From positions 952,182-1,016,181 of the forward strand of contig NZ_JAHBGC010000020.1 of the NCBI RefSeq assembly GCF_018390645.1: a DNA stretch of 64,000 bases, read 5' to 3'. Positions 17,077 through 26,721 of the stretch are shown piece after piece. The stretch's first letter is position 1. Every line of letters starts with the position of its first letter. Origin of the DNA: Ancylobacter dichloromethanicus. GTDB lineage: Bacteria > Pseudomonadota > Alphaproteobacteria > Rhizobiales > Xanthobacteraceae. The notes under the pieces are model-generated. The model was given only the letters and a program-made list of their open reading frames with translations, was not told the origin of the DNA and did not search any database. Both the position numbers and the translations under genes were made by a program.

Positions 17077-19515
17077 TCACGCCTTGACCAACGGCACCTT
17101 CGGCACCCGGGACGAGCCCGGCTTGGCGCGGCTTGACGTGCCGCCGGCCTTCTTTGCCTTGGTCGCCGGCGCCTTGCGGCGCGGGGCGCGCTTGGCCTTG
17201 GGTGGCTCGATCTTCTCCGGCTTGGGCGTGATCGGCCCTTCCGGGAACTCGAAGCCGAGCGTGGTCTCGCCATCCTCGCCGGTCAGCAGGACAACCCGCA
17301 CATGACCGCCCGAACGCAGCCTGCCGAACAGCACCTCGTCGGCCAGAGCTTTCTTGATGTGCTCCTGGATCACCCGGCCCATGGGCCGCGCGCCCATCTG
17401 CTGGTCGTAGCCGCGCTCCACCAGCCAGGCGGTCGCCTCGTCCGACAGCTCAATGGTGACGTTGCGGTCGGCCAGCTGCGCCTCGAGCTGCAGCACGAAC
17501 TTCTCCACCACCAGCGCAATGACCTCGTTGGTGAGGTGGGCGAAGGTGATGATGGCGTCGAGGCGGTTGCGGAACTCCGGCGCGAACAGCCGGTTGATCG
17601 CCTCCACATCGTCACCCTCGCGCTTGGTGCGGGTGAAGCCGAAGGCCGATTTCGACAGGTCGGCGGCACCCGCATTGGTCGTCATGATAAGGATGACGTT
17701 GCGGAAATCCACCTGCTTGCCGTTGTGGTCGGTCAGCTTCCCATGGTCCATCACCTGCAGCAGGATGTTGAACAGGTCGGGATGCGCCTTCTCGATCTCG
17801 TCCAGCAACAGCACGCAGTGCGGATGCTGGTCGATGCCATCGGTCAACAGGCCGCCCTGGTCGAAGCCGACATAGCCGGGAGGCGCGCCGATCAGCCGCG
17901 AGATGGTGTGCCGCTCCATGTACTCGGACATGTCGAAGCGCAGCAGTTCGACGCCCAGGCTGGAGGCAAGCTGCTTGGCCACCTCCGTCTTGCCGACGCC
18001 GGTCGGACCGGAGAACAGGTAGGAGCCGATCGGCTTCTCCGGCTCGCGCAGACCCGCCCGCGCCAGCTTGATCGCCGAGGCCAGCGCCTCGATCGCCTTG
18101 TCCTGGCCGTAGACCACACGCTTCAGCGTCGTCTCCAGCGCGGAGAGGATCTCGGTGTCGGACTTGGACACCGACTTCGGCGGAATGCGCGCGATGGTCG
18201 CGACCGTCGCCTCGATTTCCTTGACGCCGATGATCTTCTTGCGCCGGCTCTCGGGCAGCAGCATCTGCGCCGCGCCCGACTCGTCGATGATGTCGATCGC
18301 CTTGTCGGGCAGCTTGCGGTCATGGATGTAGCGCGCGGAGAGCTCCACCGCCGCCTTGATGGCGTCGTTGGTGTAGCGCAGCCGATGGTAGTCCTCGAAA
18401 TAGGGCTTCAGCCCCTTCAGTATCTCGATCGCGTCCGGCACGGTCGGCTCCGGCACGTCGATCTTCTGGAAGCGGCGGACCAGTGCGCGGTCCTTCTCGA
18501 AGTACTGGCGGTACTCCTTGTAGGTGGTCGAGCCGATGCAGCGCAGGGTGCCCGCCGCGAGGGCAGGCTTGAGCAGATTGGAGGCATCCATGGCCCCGCC
18601 GGAGGTCGCGCCGGCGCCGATCACCGTGTGGATCTCGTCGATGAACATGATGGCGTCGGGATAAGCCTCGATCTCCTTCACCACCTGCTTGAGGCGCTCC
18701 TCGAAATCGCCACGGTAGCGGGTGCCCGCAAGCAGCGCGCCCATGTCGAGCGAGAAGACGGTGGCCTTGCGCAGAACGTCGGGCACCTCGCCGGCAACGA
18801 TGCGGCGCGCCAGTCCCTCGGCTATGGCGGTCTTGCCCACGCCGGGATCGCCCACGAAGAGCGGATTGTTCTTGGAGCGGCGGCACAGCACCTGGATGGT
18901 GCGCTGGATCTCGCCGTCGCGGCCGATCAGCGGGTCGATCTTGCCCTCGCGCGCCTTCTTGTTGAGGTTCACGCAATAGGCTTCGAGCGCATCGGCCTTC
19001 TTCTTGGTGTCCTCCCCGGTCTTCGTCTCCGTCTCCTCTTCGGCGCCCCGCACGGGTCGGCTCTCCGACATGCCGGCGCGTTTGGCGATGCCGTGGCTGA
19101 TGTAGTTGACCGCATCGTAGCGGGTCATGTCCTGCTCTTGCAGGAAATAGGCCGCATGGCTCTCGCGCTCGGCGAAGATGGCGACCAGCACGTTGGCGCC
19201 GGTCACTTCCTCGCGGCCGGAGGACTGCACATGGATGACGGCGCGCTGGATGACACGCTGGAAGCCGGCCGTCGGCTTGGAATCCTCGCCGCCATCCTGC
19301 ACGAGATTGTCGAGCTCGGTGTCGATGTACTCGACCAGATTCCGCCGCAGCTTGTCGGTGTCGACGTTGCAGGCGCGCATCACCGCCGCCGAGTCCTGGT
19401 CGTCGACCAGTGACAGCAGCAGGTGCTCCAGCGTCGCATATTCGTGGTGGCGTTCATTGGCGAGCGCGAGCGCCCTGTGCAGCGACTGCTCGAGGCTTCG
19501 GGAGAAGGTGGGCAT
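17077..19515 (-). CDS. clpA: ATP-dependent Clp protease ATP-binding subunit ClpA
   Basis: 812-residue AAA+ unfoldase that feeds substrates to ClpP. The N domain (1-145) has [26 protein letters not shown]; Walker A motifs are GDPGVGKT (222-229) and GPTGVGKT (about 502-509), with Walker B FIDEIHT and LLDEIEKA. The last 50 or so residues are a Lys/Pro/Arg-rich tail ([17 protein letters not shown] onward) beyond the conserved core. clpS lies 31 bp upstream on the same strand, the usual adaptor-unfoldase pair. Confidence 0.97.
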   Translation of the reverse strand: MPTFSRSLEQSLHRALALANERHHEYATLEHLLLSLVDDQDSAAVMRACNVDTDKLRRNLVEYIDTELDNLVQDGGEDSKPTAGFQRVIQRAVIHVQSSGREEVTGANVLVAIFAERESHAAYFLQEQDMTRYDAVNYISHGIAKRAGMSESRPVRGAEEETETKTGEDTKKKADALEAYCVNLNKKAREGKIDPLIGRDGEIQRTIQVLCRRSKNNPLFVGDPGVGKTAIAEGLARRIVAGEVPDVLRKATVFSLDMGALLAGTRYRGDFEERLKQVVKEIEAYPDAIMFIDEIHTVIGAGATSGGAMDASNLLKPALAAGTLRCIGSTTYKEYRQYFEKDRALVRRFQKIDVPEPTVPDAIEILKGLKPYFEDYHRLRYTNDAIKAAVELSARYIHDRKLPDKAIDIIDESGAAQMLLPESRRKKIIGVKEIEATVATIARIPPKSVSKSDTEILSALETTLKRVVYGQDKAIEALASAIKLARAGLREPEKPIGSYLFSGPTGVGKTEVAKQLASSLGVELLRFDMSEYMERHTISRLIGAPPGYVGFDQGGLLTDGIDQHPHCVLLLDEIEKAHPDLFNILLQVMDHGKLTDHNGKQVDFRNVILIMTTNAGAADLSKSAFGFTRTKREGDDVEAINRLFAPEFRNRLDAIITFAHLTNEVIALVVEKFVLQLEAQLADRNVTIELSDEATAWLVERGYDQQMGARPMGRVIQEHIKKALADEVLFGRLRSGGHVRVVLLTGEDGETTLGFEFPEGPITPKPEKIEPPKAKRAPRRKAPATKAKKAGGTSSRAKPGSSRVPKVPLVKA

Positions 19516-19546
19516 CGGGACCTCTTCATTTAGCCGTCGCGGGGCG

Positions 19547-19918
19547 TCACTTCTTCTCCATGACGCACTGCAAAGGATGCTGGTGCTTGCGCGCGAAGTC
19601 CATCACCTGCGTGACCTTGGTCTCGGCCACTTCATAGGTGAAGATACCGCACTCCCCCACGCCATGCTGATGCACATGCAGCATGATCTGGGTGGCTTCC
19701 TCCCGATTTTTGCTGAAAAAGTGCTCCAGCACATGCACGACGAACTCCATTGGCGTGTAGTCGTCGTTGACCAGGAGCACCCGGTAGAGATTGGGCCGCT
19801 TCACCTGCGGCTTGGTACGCGTGATCACGGCCGTGCCGGGCACGTCGTCGCCACGGCGGCGACGGTCGTCGTCGGCCATCATATTTTCACGCGGCTGAAA
19901 CTTGGCGCGATCGGACAT
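19547..19918 (-). CDS. clpS: ClpA adaptor protein ClpS
   Basis: 123-residue N-recognin adaptor delivering N-degron substrates to ClpAP. The core [22 protein letters not shown] and the C-terminal [21 protein letters not shown] are intact; the N terminus is the flexible acidic/basic extension. It is cotranscribed with clpA. A TATTAT sequence about 50 bp upstream on the minus strand could be its -10 element. Confidence 0.96.
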   Translation of the reverse strand: MSDRAKFQPRENMMADDDRRRRGDDVPGTAVITRTKPQVKRPNLYRVLLVNDDYTPMEFVVHVLEHFFSKNREEATQIMLHVHQHGVGECGIFTYEVAETKVTQVMDFARKHQHPLQCVMEKK

Positions 19919-20135
19919 TCATACGTTCCCCAAACCGGCTCCCCGGTTCTCGGTAGCTATAATATGTACGCCCTCCCGGTCCCGCCAGTGGCGCGAGCCG
20001 GACCGACTGTCGCAATTCGGTGACATTTCCACGAGGATGGGGCGACAGCGTGACCGGAGGATCGGCCCGAAATCGCCGCGACGCAAGCGTTTCGCCCGCT
20101 GGGGCCCACGGCCGGCGCCGCGTCGCGCCGGGTGA
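19919..20135. other. Intergenic region upstream of clpS
   Basis: With the phasin trailer the gap is 330 bp (19919-20248). It should hold the clpS promoter and the phasin terminator. No gene is supported: the open frames on both strands lack homologous features and ribosome binding sites. Confidence 0.6.
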
Positions 20136-20170
20136 AAAAGGAAAAGGCCCGACACGGAGGCCGGGCCTTT
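20136..20170 (-). terminator. Rho-independent terminator of the phasin gene
   Basis: 9-bp stem AAAGGCCCG / CGGGCCTTT (arms 20143-20151 and 20162-20170). On the minus strand it is followed by TCCTTTTT. It lies about 80 bp beyond the phasin stop codon. Confidence 0.85.
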
Positions 20171-20248
20171 CCAAAAACATGCGGGACGACCCGAACTCCC
20201 GTTCCGGGTCAGCCCCTTGTCACCGGACGCACGTCCGGGACCAGTAGC

Positions 20249-20587
20249 TCACTTGCCGGCAGAGACCTTGCCGATGACGTTCTCATACGGCTTGTAGGTC
20301 TCCTTGGCGAGGTCGGCATAGAGCTCGCCCATCTTCGTGGCCTGGGCGACGAAGCTCTCATAGGCGCTCTTGAAATAGTCCGACTGGATCTCGACCGCCT
20401 TGTCGAGCGTCTTGGCGCCGAACAGCTTCTCCGCCGTGGCGGTGCCCTCCTCGAAGGACTTCTTCGAATAGTCGGCCACCTCGACGGCGATCGCCTGGAC
20501 GCCCTTCGAGACGGTGCCGAAGCTCTTCACGGCAAGGTCGAGATTGTCCTTGCCGACCTTCTGGATGTCTTCGAAATTCTGCAGCAT
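20249..20587 (-). CDS. Phasin family protein
   Basis: 112-residue phasin (phasin_2 type), an amphipathic helical protein that coats polyhydroxyalkanoate granules. The start MLQNFEDIQKVGKDNLDL and the repeated helix AEKLFGAKTLDKAVEIQSDY are characteristic. The longer frame begins at 20683, but AGGAGTTGGG precedes the ATG at 20587. Two TGC-rich PhaR-like sites lie upstream (20671-20682 and 20703-20714), so repression by PhaR released by PHA is likely. Confidence 0.9.
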   Translation of the reverse strand: MLQNFEDIQKVGKDNLDLAVKSFGTVSKGVQAIAVEVADYSKKSFEEGTATAEKLFGAKTLDKAVEIQSDYFKSAYESFVAQATKMGELYADLAKETYKPYENVIGKVSAGK

Positions 20588-20670
20588 GAGCCCAACTCCT
20601 GTGGTGTTTCGCCACGCGCGTCGCGCATCAGCCGCACGCGCCCGCCCGGGAATTCTCCCTAAAAAATCTG

Positions 20671-20714
20671 TACTGCACCGCACTACGCGACGTCAAGTGA
20701 ATTTGTGCAGCGCA
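20671..20714 (-). promoter_or_regulatory. Two PhaR-like operator sites upstream of the phasin gene
   Basis: On the minus strand, TGCGCTGCACAA (20703-20714) and TGCGGTGCAGTA (20671-20682) lie 32 bp apart (three helical turns). They resemble the TGC-rich repeats reported for PhaR repressors at phasin promoters in rhizobia; the first fits the consensus I remember completely, the second with one mismatch. No phaR gene is in the window. Confidence 0.5.
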
Positions 20715-21003
20715 ACATAATGCGCCGGGCCGGGCTTTGCCCCCGGCGTTCGCCACCAGCCCGCGCGCGAATCGGCCCGAGGACGGCCTCGCACCATCTT
20801 CGTGCCATATGAACAGGGTTGAAGGGCGTTCTTTACGACTCTGTAACCGTGCCCTTTTTAAGGTTTGGGAAGTGATGGTTCGGCAGGGTTCCTTAACCGG
20901 TCGAGGCCTTCGCAAGGGCAACAGAGCCCTCGCGCGGCGGTCTTGCCCCTGGCGGAAGTTTTGAGTTCCGGCACCATGCCGGCAGCAGTAGCGGGACGGA
21001 CAG
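20715..21003. other. Divergent region between phasin and carboxypeptidase genes
   Basis: The 416-bp gap 20588-21003 holds the phasin operator sites and, towards the right, the promoter of the carboxypeptidase gene. A TTAACC-like and a TTTTTAAGG element occur at about 20855-20900 but do not form a full CtrA box. No gene is seen. Confidence 0.5.
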
Positions 21004-22674
21004 ATGCGGGTTCCGGAGATGGTCGGCACCACTTTCATGCGTGCCGCCGTGGCGGTTTTGGCGGTTTCTCTCCTGGGGGCGGGCGTGGCGGAGGCCGCGT
21101 CCAAGAAAAAGAAGTCGGTGCGCAGCAAGGCGGCGGTCACGCGCAGCGTGGCCAGCAGTGGGACCTGGCATCGTGGCTACTCCCACATCGTCGTCGACGC
21201 CAATACCGGCCGCGTGCTCGATGCCGAGAATGCGGACGAACTCCGCCATCCCGCCTCGGTCACCAAGGTGATGACGCTCTACCTGCTGTTCGAGCAGCTT
21301 GAGAGCGGGCGCATGAAGCTCAACACCCCGCTGCGCGTCTCGGCCTACGCCGCCAAGCAGCAGCCCTCCAAGCTCGGCGTGAAGGCCGGCACGACGATCA
21401 ACGTCGAGGACTCGATCAAGGCGCTGGTCACCCGCTCGGCCAACGACGTCGCCGTCGTCATCGCGGAGAACATTTCCGGCAGCGCCAGCAGCTTCGCCAA
21501 CCTGATGACCCGCCGCGCCCGCCAACTCGGCATGTCGCGCACGGTGTTCAAGAATCCGAATGGCCTTCCCAGCCCGGATCAGGTGACCACCGCCCGCGAC
21601 CTCGCCACGCTCGGCCGTGCTGTCCAGGAGCGCTTCCCGAAATACTACGCCTATTTCGAGACCCGCAGCTTCCAGTATCGCGGCGTCGCCATTCGCAACC
21701 ACAACCGTCTGCTCGGACGTTTCGAGGGCGTCGACGGCATCAAGACCGGCTACACCAATGCCTCCGGCTTCAACCTGCTGACCAGCGTGAAGAAGAATGG
21801 CCGCTACGTGATCGCCGTGGTCATGGGCGGCAAGAGCGCCGCCTCGCGCGACAACCAGATGGTCGCGCTGCTGAAGGAGAATGTCGGCAAGGCCCAGGCC
21901 GGCCGGCAGGTGGTCGCCCGCATGAGCACCGCGCCGAAGGGCGCCTCCGCGGACGAGGCCGGCGTGCCGATCGCGCTGGTCGCCGAAGCCCCGGCGGCAC
22001 CCAAGACCATCCCGGTGCCGACCGCCAGCCCGCGCGTCTCCATGGCCTCGGCCGTCGCCGACACGGACAGCGTCACCGCCTCCGTTCCCACCCCGGCCCC
22101 TTCCCCGGCACGCTCGGCGCAGGTGGCGGCCGCTGTCGCCCCGGCCAATGCGCCGCCGGTCGGCTCCGCCGCGCCGATTGTTCCGGTCGCGGTCAGGACC
22201 GTGGCGGTGGCGCGACCGACCGCGCCGGTCGCCACTTTCAGCAACCAGCCGGGCATTCTGGGCACCCTGTCCTTCACCAATGGCTTCGTCACCGATGACG
22301 GCGAGAGCCAGGCCGCCGCACCTGCCCAGCGCGCCATCAAGCAGCAGGAGGTGCAGGTCGCCAGTGCGGGCCCGATCGCCATTCCGCGCCAAGAGGCCGA
22401 AACCGCCGAGAGGGCCGCGACGCCGCGCGCCGGCTGGGCGATCCAGATCGGAGCCTTCGGCAGCGAGGCCGACGCCCGCGCCCAGATCGCCAAGGCGCAG
22501 AAGAAGGCCGCCAGCGCGCTGGCGAAGACCGACGCCTATACCGAGGAAGCGCTCAAGGGATCGACCAGGATCGTGCGGGCCCGCTTCGCCGGCTTCGACG
22601 CCGAATCCGCTGCGCGCAAAGCCTGCAAGACCCTGAAGCGCAGCGACTTCGGTTGTATGGTCTTCCGCAACTGA
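21004..22674 (+). CDS. D-alanyl-D-alanine carboxypeptidase with C-terminal SPOR domain
   Basis: 556-residue penicillin-binding protein of the DacA/DacF type that trims peptidoglycan pentapeptides in the periplasm. A signal peptide (MRAAVAVLAVSLLGAGVAEA) is followed by a Lys-rich patch. Catalytic motifs are SVTK (S85, K88), SAN (145-147) and KTG (247-249). A long Ala/Pro-rich linker (about 300-470) leads to a SPOR domain (about 478-556, GWAIQIGAFGSEADA), which should bind denuded glycan at the division site. The SPOR fusion is a known arrangement in rhizobia. The start at 21004 is the first ATG of the frame; ATG 21019 is possible. Confidence 0.92.
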   Translation: MRVPEMVGTTFMRAAVAVLAVSLLGAGVAEAASKKKKSVRSKAAVTRSVASSGTWHRGYSHIVVDANTGRVLDAENADELRHPASVTKVMTLYLLFEQLESGRMKLNTPLRVSAYAAKQQPSKLGVKAGTTINVEDSIKALVTRSANDVAVVIAENISGSASSFANLMTRRARQLGMSRTVFKNPNGLPSPDQVTTARDLATLGRAVQERFPKYYAYFETRSFQYRGVAIRNHNRLLGRFEGVDGIKTGYTNASGFNLLTSVKKNGRYVIAVVMGGKSAASRDNQMVALLKENVGKAQAGRQVVARMSTAPKGASADEAGVPIALVAEAPAAPKTIPVPTASPRVSMASAVADTDSVTASVPTPAPSPARSAQVAAAVAPANAPPVGSAAPIVPVAVRTVAVARPTAPVATFSNQPGILGTLSFTNGFVTDDGESQAAAPAQRAIKQQEVQVASAGPIAIPRQEAETAERAATPRAGWAIQIGAFGSEADARAQIAKAQKKAASALAKTDAYTEEALKGSTRIVRARFAGFDAESAARKACKTLKRSDFGCMVFRN

Positions 22675-22689
22675 CGGGGGGAGAAGGGA

Positions 22690-23388
22690 TCAATGGCGGT
22701 CGAGCAGGACATCCTTGGCTTCGTTCACCCGGGCAGCGAGATAGTTCGACCCGCCCTGGTCGGGATGGAGTTTCTTCATAAGGGATCGGTGGGCCTTGCG
22801 GATCTCATCCGCCCCCGTCCCCGGCTGAAGCCCCAGGATCTGGTAGGCCTCCTCTTCCGTCATCGCGCCGCGGCGCGGCGTGTCAGCGCTCCGCCGGCCC
22901 GCCTGTCCGTCCGCGTGTTCACGCCAACCGGGCGATCGGCGGTCAAGATAAGCTTCGAGTAGCTGCCGGCTTTCCTGGTCGACGTCGAGTGCCAGACGGG
23001 CGAGCGTGGGAACGTCGAGCGTGTCGAGCCCCGCCCCGGCCAGTGGCCCGTTGGTCACCTTGCCACCGAGCCGGCCACTGTCATGGTCCAGTTCCATGTC
23101 AAGGAAGGGCGTCCGCACCTTGGAGGCGCGACCGGCACTCGGCTCGCTCCGCGACGACGAGAACGCCTGGCGGATATCCCAGCCGAGCAATGACAGCCCG
23201 AAAATGCCGAGCGGCAGCGCCGTCTCGATATGGCCGCGCATGCCGACAAAACCCGCGACAAGGATAAGCGCCCCGCCCCCGACGCGGCGGCCGAGCCGGG
23301 CGAGGATGGCCGGGTTGGCCCGGCCGAACGCCTTCAGCCCGTAGTAAAGCAGGGCGACGATCGCCGCCCCGATGACGAGATTGATCAT
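22690..23388 (-). CDS. Membrane-anchored J-domain protein
   Basis: 232-residue protein with two N-terminal hydrophobic segments (about 1-20 and 40-70), a middle region, and a C-terminal J domain (about 178-232) with the HPD motif at residue 208 (KKLHPDQGG). The J domain should stimulate a DnaK partner at the membrane; the C-terminal position is like Tim14/DjlA-type co-chaperones. Its ATG overlaps the stop of the upstream vWA-like gene as ATGA (23385-23388). It is convergent with the carboxypeptidase gene, 15 bp apart. Confidence 0.88.
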   Translation of the reverse strand: MINLVIGAAIVALLYYGLKAFGRANPAILARLGRRVGGGALILVAGFVGMRGHIETALPLGIFGLSLLGWDIRQAFSSSRSEPSAGRASKVRTPFLDMELDHDSGRLGGKVTNGPLAGAGLDTLDVPTLARLALDVDQESRQLLEAYLDRRSPGWREHADGQAGRRSADTPRRGAMTEEEAYQILGLQPGTGADEIRKAHRSLMKKLHPDQGGSNYLAARVNEAKDVLLDRH

Positions 23389-24113
23389 CGCGTGTCCTGC
23401 ATCGCGGAAATCAGCCGGCGCGCGCCGGGTGAGGCGCCCGCCAGGGCGGCCAGGGCCTTGGCCCCGCCAGCGGCATAGGAGGCGGCGGCCCGCAGCAGCG
23501 CCCGCAATTCGGCCGAGGCGCCGGCATCGAACCGGCAATAGGCGCCCTTGGTCAGGCGGGCAATCTCGCGGAAGGCCCGCTCCGTGGTCGGGTCCGCGCC
23601 TTCCTGGAACATGAAGGCCGGCACGCCACGCAGCGCCAGCGGCCCCGCCTCGGCGCACAGCGCGTCGACATTCTCCTCCATTGCATCGCCGACAAACACC
23701 AGCGCGCCAACGGGACCCTTGGCGGCCTGAGACGCCGTGTGGCGCAGCACCCGACCGATCTGGGTCCGCCCGCCCTGGCACTGGATACGCGCCATCAGCG
23801 CCCCCAGCTTGGCGCCGTCGGTTATCCAGGGAGAGGCGCGGCACTCTCCCAGGCCGCGATAATAGATCAGTTGCACATCCAGCCCGCCGATCCGCGCCGC
23901 CTCCTCGAACATCTCCATCTGCAGGGAGCAGGCGAGATCCCAGGCGGGCTGCCGGCTCATGGTGGCGTCGAGACCGAAGATGAGGCGGCCCCGTCGCTCG
24001 GCAGACAGCGGCGCGCGGCGCTCCAGCTCCGCGAGGAAGGCGGAAGTGTCGGCCGAGAGCGCGGCCGGTGTCCCGGGCGCGCTTTTCGTCGGTGTGGTCT
24101 TGTCGGCGGCCAT
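23385..24113 (-). CDS. von Willebrand A-like domain protein
   Basis: 242-residue soluble protein with a vWA-like fold. FGLDATMSRQPAWD resembles a MIDAS strand (D-x-T/S-x-S), GGRTQIGRVLRH the T-loop and VFVGDAMEEN the third metal-site loop. No signal peptide is present. It is translationally coupled to the J-protein gene, so the two probably act together at the inner membrane. The exact function is unknown. Confidence 0.75.
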   Translation of the reverse strand: MAADKTTPTKSAPGTPAALSADTSAFLAELERRAPLSAERRGRLIFGLDATMSRQPAWDLACSLQMEMFEEAARIGGLDVQLIYYRGLGECRASPWITDGAKLGALMARIQCQGGRTQIGRVLRHTASQAAKGPVGALVFVGDAMEENVDALCAEAGPLALRGVPAFMFQEGADPTTERAFREIARLTKGAYCRFDAGASAELRALLRAAASYAAGGAKALAALAGASPGARRLISAMQDTR

Positions 24114-24265
24114 CGAGATTCCCGATCGGATTCGGCGCGAGTGTAGCGGGGGATGTGGCCCCGCGAACAGGTCTCGCCAAGGGCTCAGCGATGGTTGACC
24201 CGCCGACCGGCTCTGCTAGCTTCCGCGCCCGGCCCGCGAGGGACCGCCGCGAGGGAAGTTCCGCC

Positions 24266-25126
24266 ATGACCAGCGCACGCGCGATCCGCACCGTCCACAC
24301 CGTCGCCGCGCTGCGCGATCAGGTGCGGCAATGGCGGGCCGCCGGCGAACGCGTCGCCCTGGTGCCGACCATGGGCGCGCTGCATGCCGGGCATGTCGCG
24401 CTGATGGATGCGGGACGGGCGCTGGCGCAGCGCGTCATCGTGTCGATCTTCGTGAACCCGACCCAGTTCGCCCCGACCGAGGATCTGAGCCGCTATCCCC
24501 GCACGCTGGAGGCCGACCTCGCAACGGCCGATGCCGCCGGGGTCGACCTCGCCTTCGTGCCGGATGCCGGGCAGATGTACCCTGAGGGGTTCGCCACCAC
24601 CATTGCCCTCACCGGCCCGGCTTTGGGGCTGGAGAGTGACTTCCGCCCGACCCATTTCGCCGGCGTCGCCACCGTGGTCGCCAAGCTGCTGATCCAGTCC
24701 CAGCCCGATGTCGCCCTGTTCGGCGAGAAGGACTACCAGCAGCTTCAGGTCGTCAGTCGGCTGGTCCGCGATCTCGACCTGCCGGTCGACATCGTTGGTG
24801 TCCCGACGGTGCGCGAGGCGGACGGCCTCGCCCTGTCCTCGCGCAATGTCTTTCTTCGCCCGGAGGAACGGGCGGCCGCGCCGGCGCTGCATCGGGCCCT
24901 TCGTGCCGCCGCCGCGGCGATCGCCGAGGGTGGCGACATCACCACCGCTGTCGACGAGGCGCGGGCGTGCGTCGCAACTGCCGGCTTTCAGCTCGATTAC
25001 CTCGACGCCCGCCACGCCATGACGCTGGCGCGGGTCACGTCGCATACTGACGGCCCGATCCGCCTGCTGGTGGCCGCCCGTATCGGCGCGACGCGGCTGA
25101 TCGACAATCTGGCGGTGCCGAACTAG
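24266..25126 (+). CDS. panC: Pantoate--beta-alanine ligase
   Basis: 286-residue pantothenate synthetase, condensing pantoate and beta-alanine with ATP in CoA biosynthesis. Motifs are PTMGALHAGH (34-43, HIGH-like), FVNPTQF, FGEKDYQQLQ and SSRNVFL. The open frame begins at 24068; the ATG at 24266 (MTSARAIRTVH) follows GAGGGAAG and matches the family. Divergent from the vWA-like gene. No panB is beside it. Confidence 0.96.
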   Translation: MTSARAIRTVHTVAALRDQVRQWRAAGERVALVPTMGALHAGHVALMDAGRALAQRVIVSIFVNPTQFAPTEDLSRYPRTLEADLATADAAGVDLAFVPDAGQMYPEGFATTIALTGPALGLESDFRPTHFAGVATVVAKLLIQSQPDVALFGEKDYQQLQVVSRLVRDLDLPVDIVGVPTVREADGLALSSRNVFLRPEERAAAPALHRALRAAAAAIAEGGDITTAVDEARACVATAGFQLDYLDARHAMTLARVTSHTDGPIRLLVAARIGATRLIDNLAVPN

Positions 25127-25138
25127 CCGGACGCCGCG

Positions 25139-25312
25139 TCAGGTGAAGCTCACATAGCTGACCGCCATGCCGATGATGACCAGCAACAGGCCAATGCCGA
25201 GAACGTAGCGCATCGGGCGCACCTCGACGGCCTGACGCTCCTCGGTATCCGCCTTCACCACCACTTCGCCGTCCTCGACCACGCGGTGATCGTCGGAATT
25301 TGTCTGGGTCAT
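25139..25312 (-). CDS. Small single-pass membrane protein
   Basis: 57-residue protein with an acidic N-terminal half and one C-terminal membrane helix (YVLGIGLLLVIIGMAVSYV). The ATG at 25312 has an excellent AGAAGGAGG site upstream. I do not recognise a family. It is convergent with panC (12 bp gap). Confidence 0.6.
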   Translation of the reverse strand: MTQTNSDDHRVVEDGEVVVKADTEERQAVEVRPMRYVLGIGLLLVIIGMAVSYVSFT

Positions 25313-25378
25313 CCAGGCCTCCTTCTCTCGGGTTCCGTACAGGAACAACGCCTAAGGAGCAGTTCGGGTCCCCAATTG

Positions 25379-25813
25379 TTAGAGAAGGCCCAGCGAGCGC
25401 AATTCGCGTCGCAGGGTGTCCGGCAGGGCCGGCGCGTCGCCGGTGGCGGCAAGGTCAGGCGGCGCGTCCTTGGCGGCGAGATAGCGCCAGCCCTGGAACG
25501 GCCGATTGGGCCGCGGCTCGACGCGGTGGACGACGGGGTCCAGCACCAGATGGCAGCGGCGGATGCCGTCACCGTCGACGAACGGCCGGATGCCGGTCAG
25601 CCGCTGCCGGCAGGCGACCTCACCCTTGACCACCCAATAGAGCGAGCCGCCATCAACCAGTTCGGCCGCCCGTGTCGGCACCATGCGCGTGGTATGGACC
25701 TGCTCGGCCACCTGCCCCCGCGACGCCTTGCCAGCGAGATTCTCGGCGATCCATTCCTCGAGATCCTCGATGGATTCGGCACCGACGCAGAGCTTGAGCA
25801 GATGAAGCGGCAT
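25379..25813 (-). CDS. DUF1489 family protein
   Basis: 144-residue DUF1489 protein, common in Hyphomicrobiales and of unknown role. The N terminus MPLHLLKLCVGAESIEDLEEWI and the GEVACRQRLTGIRPF and GWRYL segments are conserved. The frame extends to 25882; the ATG at 25813 fits the family. It lies just downstream of the GST gene on the same strand (25 bp). Confidence 0.86.
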   Translation of the reverse strand: MPLHLLKLCVGAESIEDLEEWIAENLAGKASRGQVAEQVHTTRMVPTRAAELVDGGSLYWVVKGEVACRQRLTGIRPFVDGDGIRRCHLVLDPVVHRVEPRPNRPFQGWRYLAAKDAPPDLAATGDAPALPDTLRRELRSLGLL

Positions 25814-25838
25814 GGCAAAGCCCGTGAACGACGCGCCT

Positions 25839-26510
25839 CTATACGCGCTTGACGATGGGCCAGTCGACCTCGTCCTCGGCAAGCGCGCCCGTCTCCTTCA
25901 ACGCCGCCTCCTTCCACGCCATAAAGGCCGGGTGAGCGTGGATCGCCTCGACATAGGCAGCGGCGACCTCGTCGACCTCGATCGCGTAGGTGCGGATTCG
26001 GCTTGCCACCGGCGCATACATCGCATCGGCGCCGGAGAAGGCACCGAACAGGTAATCGCCTCCCGCGCCGAAGCGTCGGCGCGCCTCGCCCCAGCGGCGG
26101 GCAATGCGGCGCACATCCTTCAGCGCTTCGTCGGGAAAGGCGCGCGGCTCGATGGGGCGCCACAGATTCATCGGTGCCACGCTGCGTAGCGCTCCGAAGC
26201 CATTATGCATCTCGGTGGCCAGCGAACGGGCATGGGCACGGGCGACCGGCTCCGCCGGCCAGATGCCCCTGTCCGGGAGGCGTTCGGCCAGATGCTCCAG
26301 AATCGCGCTCGATTCCCACACCACCGCCTCGCCGTCGATCAGCACCGGCACCTTGCCCGCCGGCGAGCGTTCACGCATGCGCGCCTTGAAGTCCGGCGCG
26401 TCGAGCGGCACCAGTTCCTCCTCGAACGGGATGCCGAGCGCCGTCATCGCCAGCCAGGGCCGCAGTGACCAGGAGGAATAATTCTTGTTGCCAATGATGA
26501 GCCTGAGCAC
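25839..26510 (-). CDS. Glutathione S-transferase family protein
   Basis: 223-residue GST with an N-terminal thioredoxin-like domain (LRLIIGNKNYSSWSLRPW, cis-Pro region GKVPVLIDG, and ESSAI binding the gamma-glutamyl group) and an all-helical C-terminal domain. A GTG at 26510 preceded by GGGGAGGG gives the family N terminus; an ATG at 26555 in the same frame would add 15 residues. The Ser in NYSSWS suggests a Ser-type active site. Confidence 0.88.
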   Translation of the reverse strand: MLRLIIGNKNYSSWSLRPWLAMTALGIPFEEELVPLDAPDFKARMRERSPAGKVPVLIDGEAVVWESSAILEHLAERLPDRGIWPAEPVARAHARSLATEMHNGFGALRSVAPMNLWRPIEPRAFPDEALKDVRRIARRWGEARRRFGAGGDYLFGAFSGADAMYAPVASRIRTYAIEVDEVAAAYVEAIHAHPAFMAWKEAALKETGALAEDEVDWPIVKRV

Positions 26511-26721
26511 CGTGTCGTCCCTCCCCGCCTCGTTCCGGCGCGGAGAGTCTCCCATACGGCGACAGAGCGCAAACGCAAGCCTGTGGGGACCGAGATCAAT
26601 CCACGTGATCTTTGGTCTCGCCGCGCGGGCGGACCGGCAGACATGACAGCGGCCCGGCCCTGCGGCCGAGCCGTATCATTCGAACAGGGGAAGATCGACG
26701 TTTGCCCATTGGGCATTTAGG

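Noticed and set aside
17302..19413. A 703-codon open frame on the plus strand inside clpA
   Set aside because: Exact antisense shadow of clpA, with no ribosome binding site, domain or promoter; stop codons are simply rare at this GC content.
20855..20900. CtrA-type box (TTAA-N7-TTAA) upstream of the carboxypeptidase gene
   Set aside because: TTAA occurs twice but not at the required spacing, so there is no full box.
26703..26715. TGCCCATTGGGCA palindrome after the 41-residue peptide gene as a terminator
   Set aside because: The arms leave only one base for the loop and there is no T-run, so it is not a normal terminator; it may be chance.
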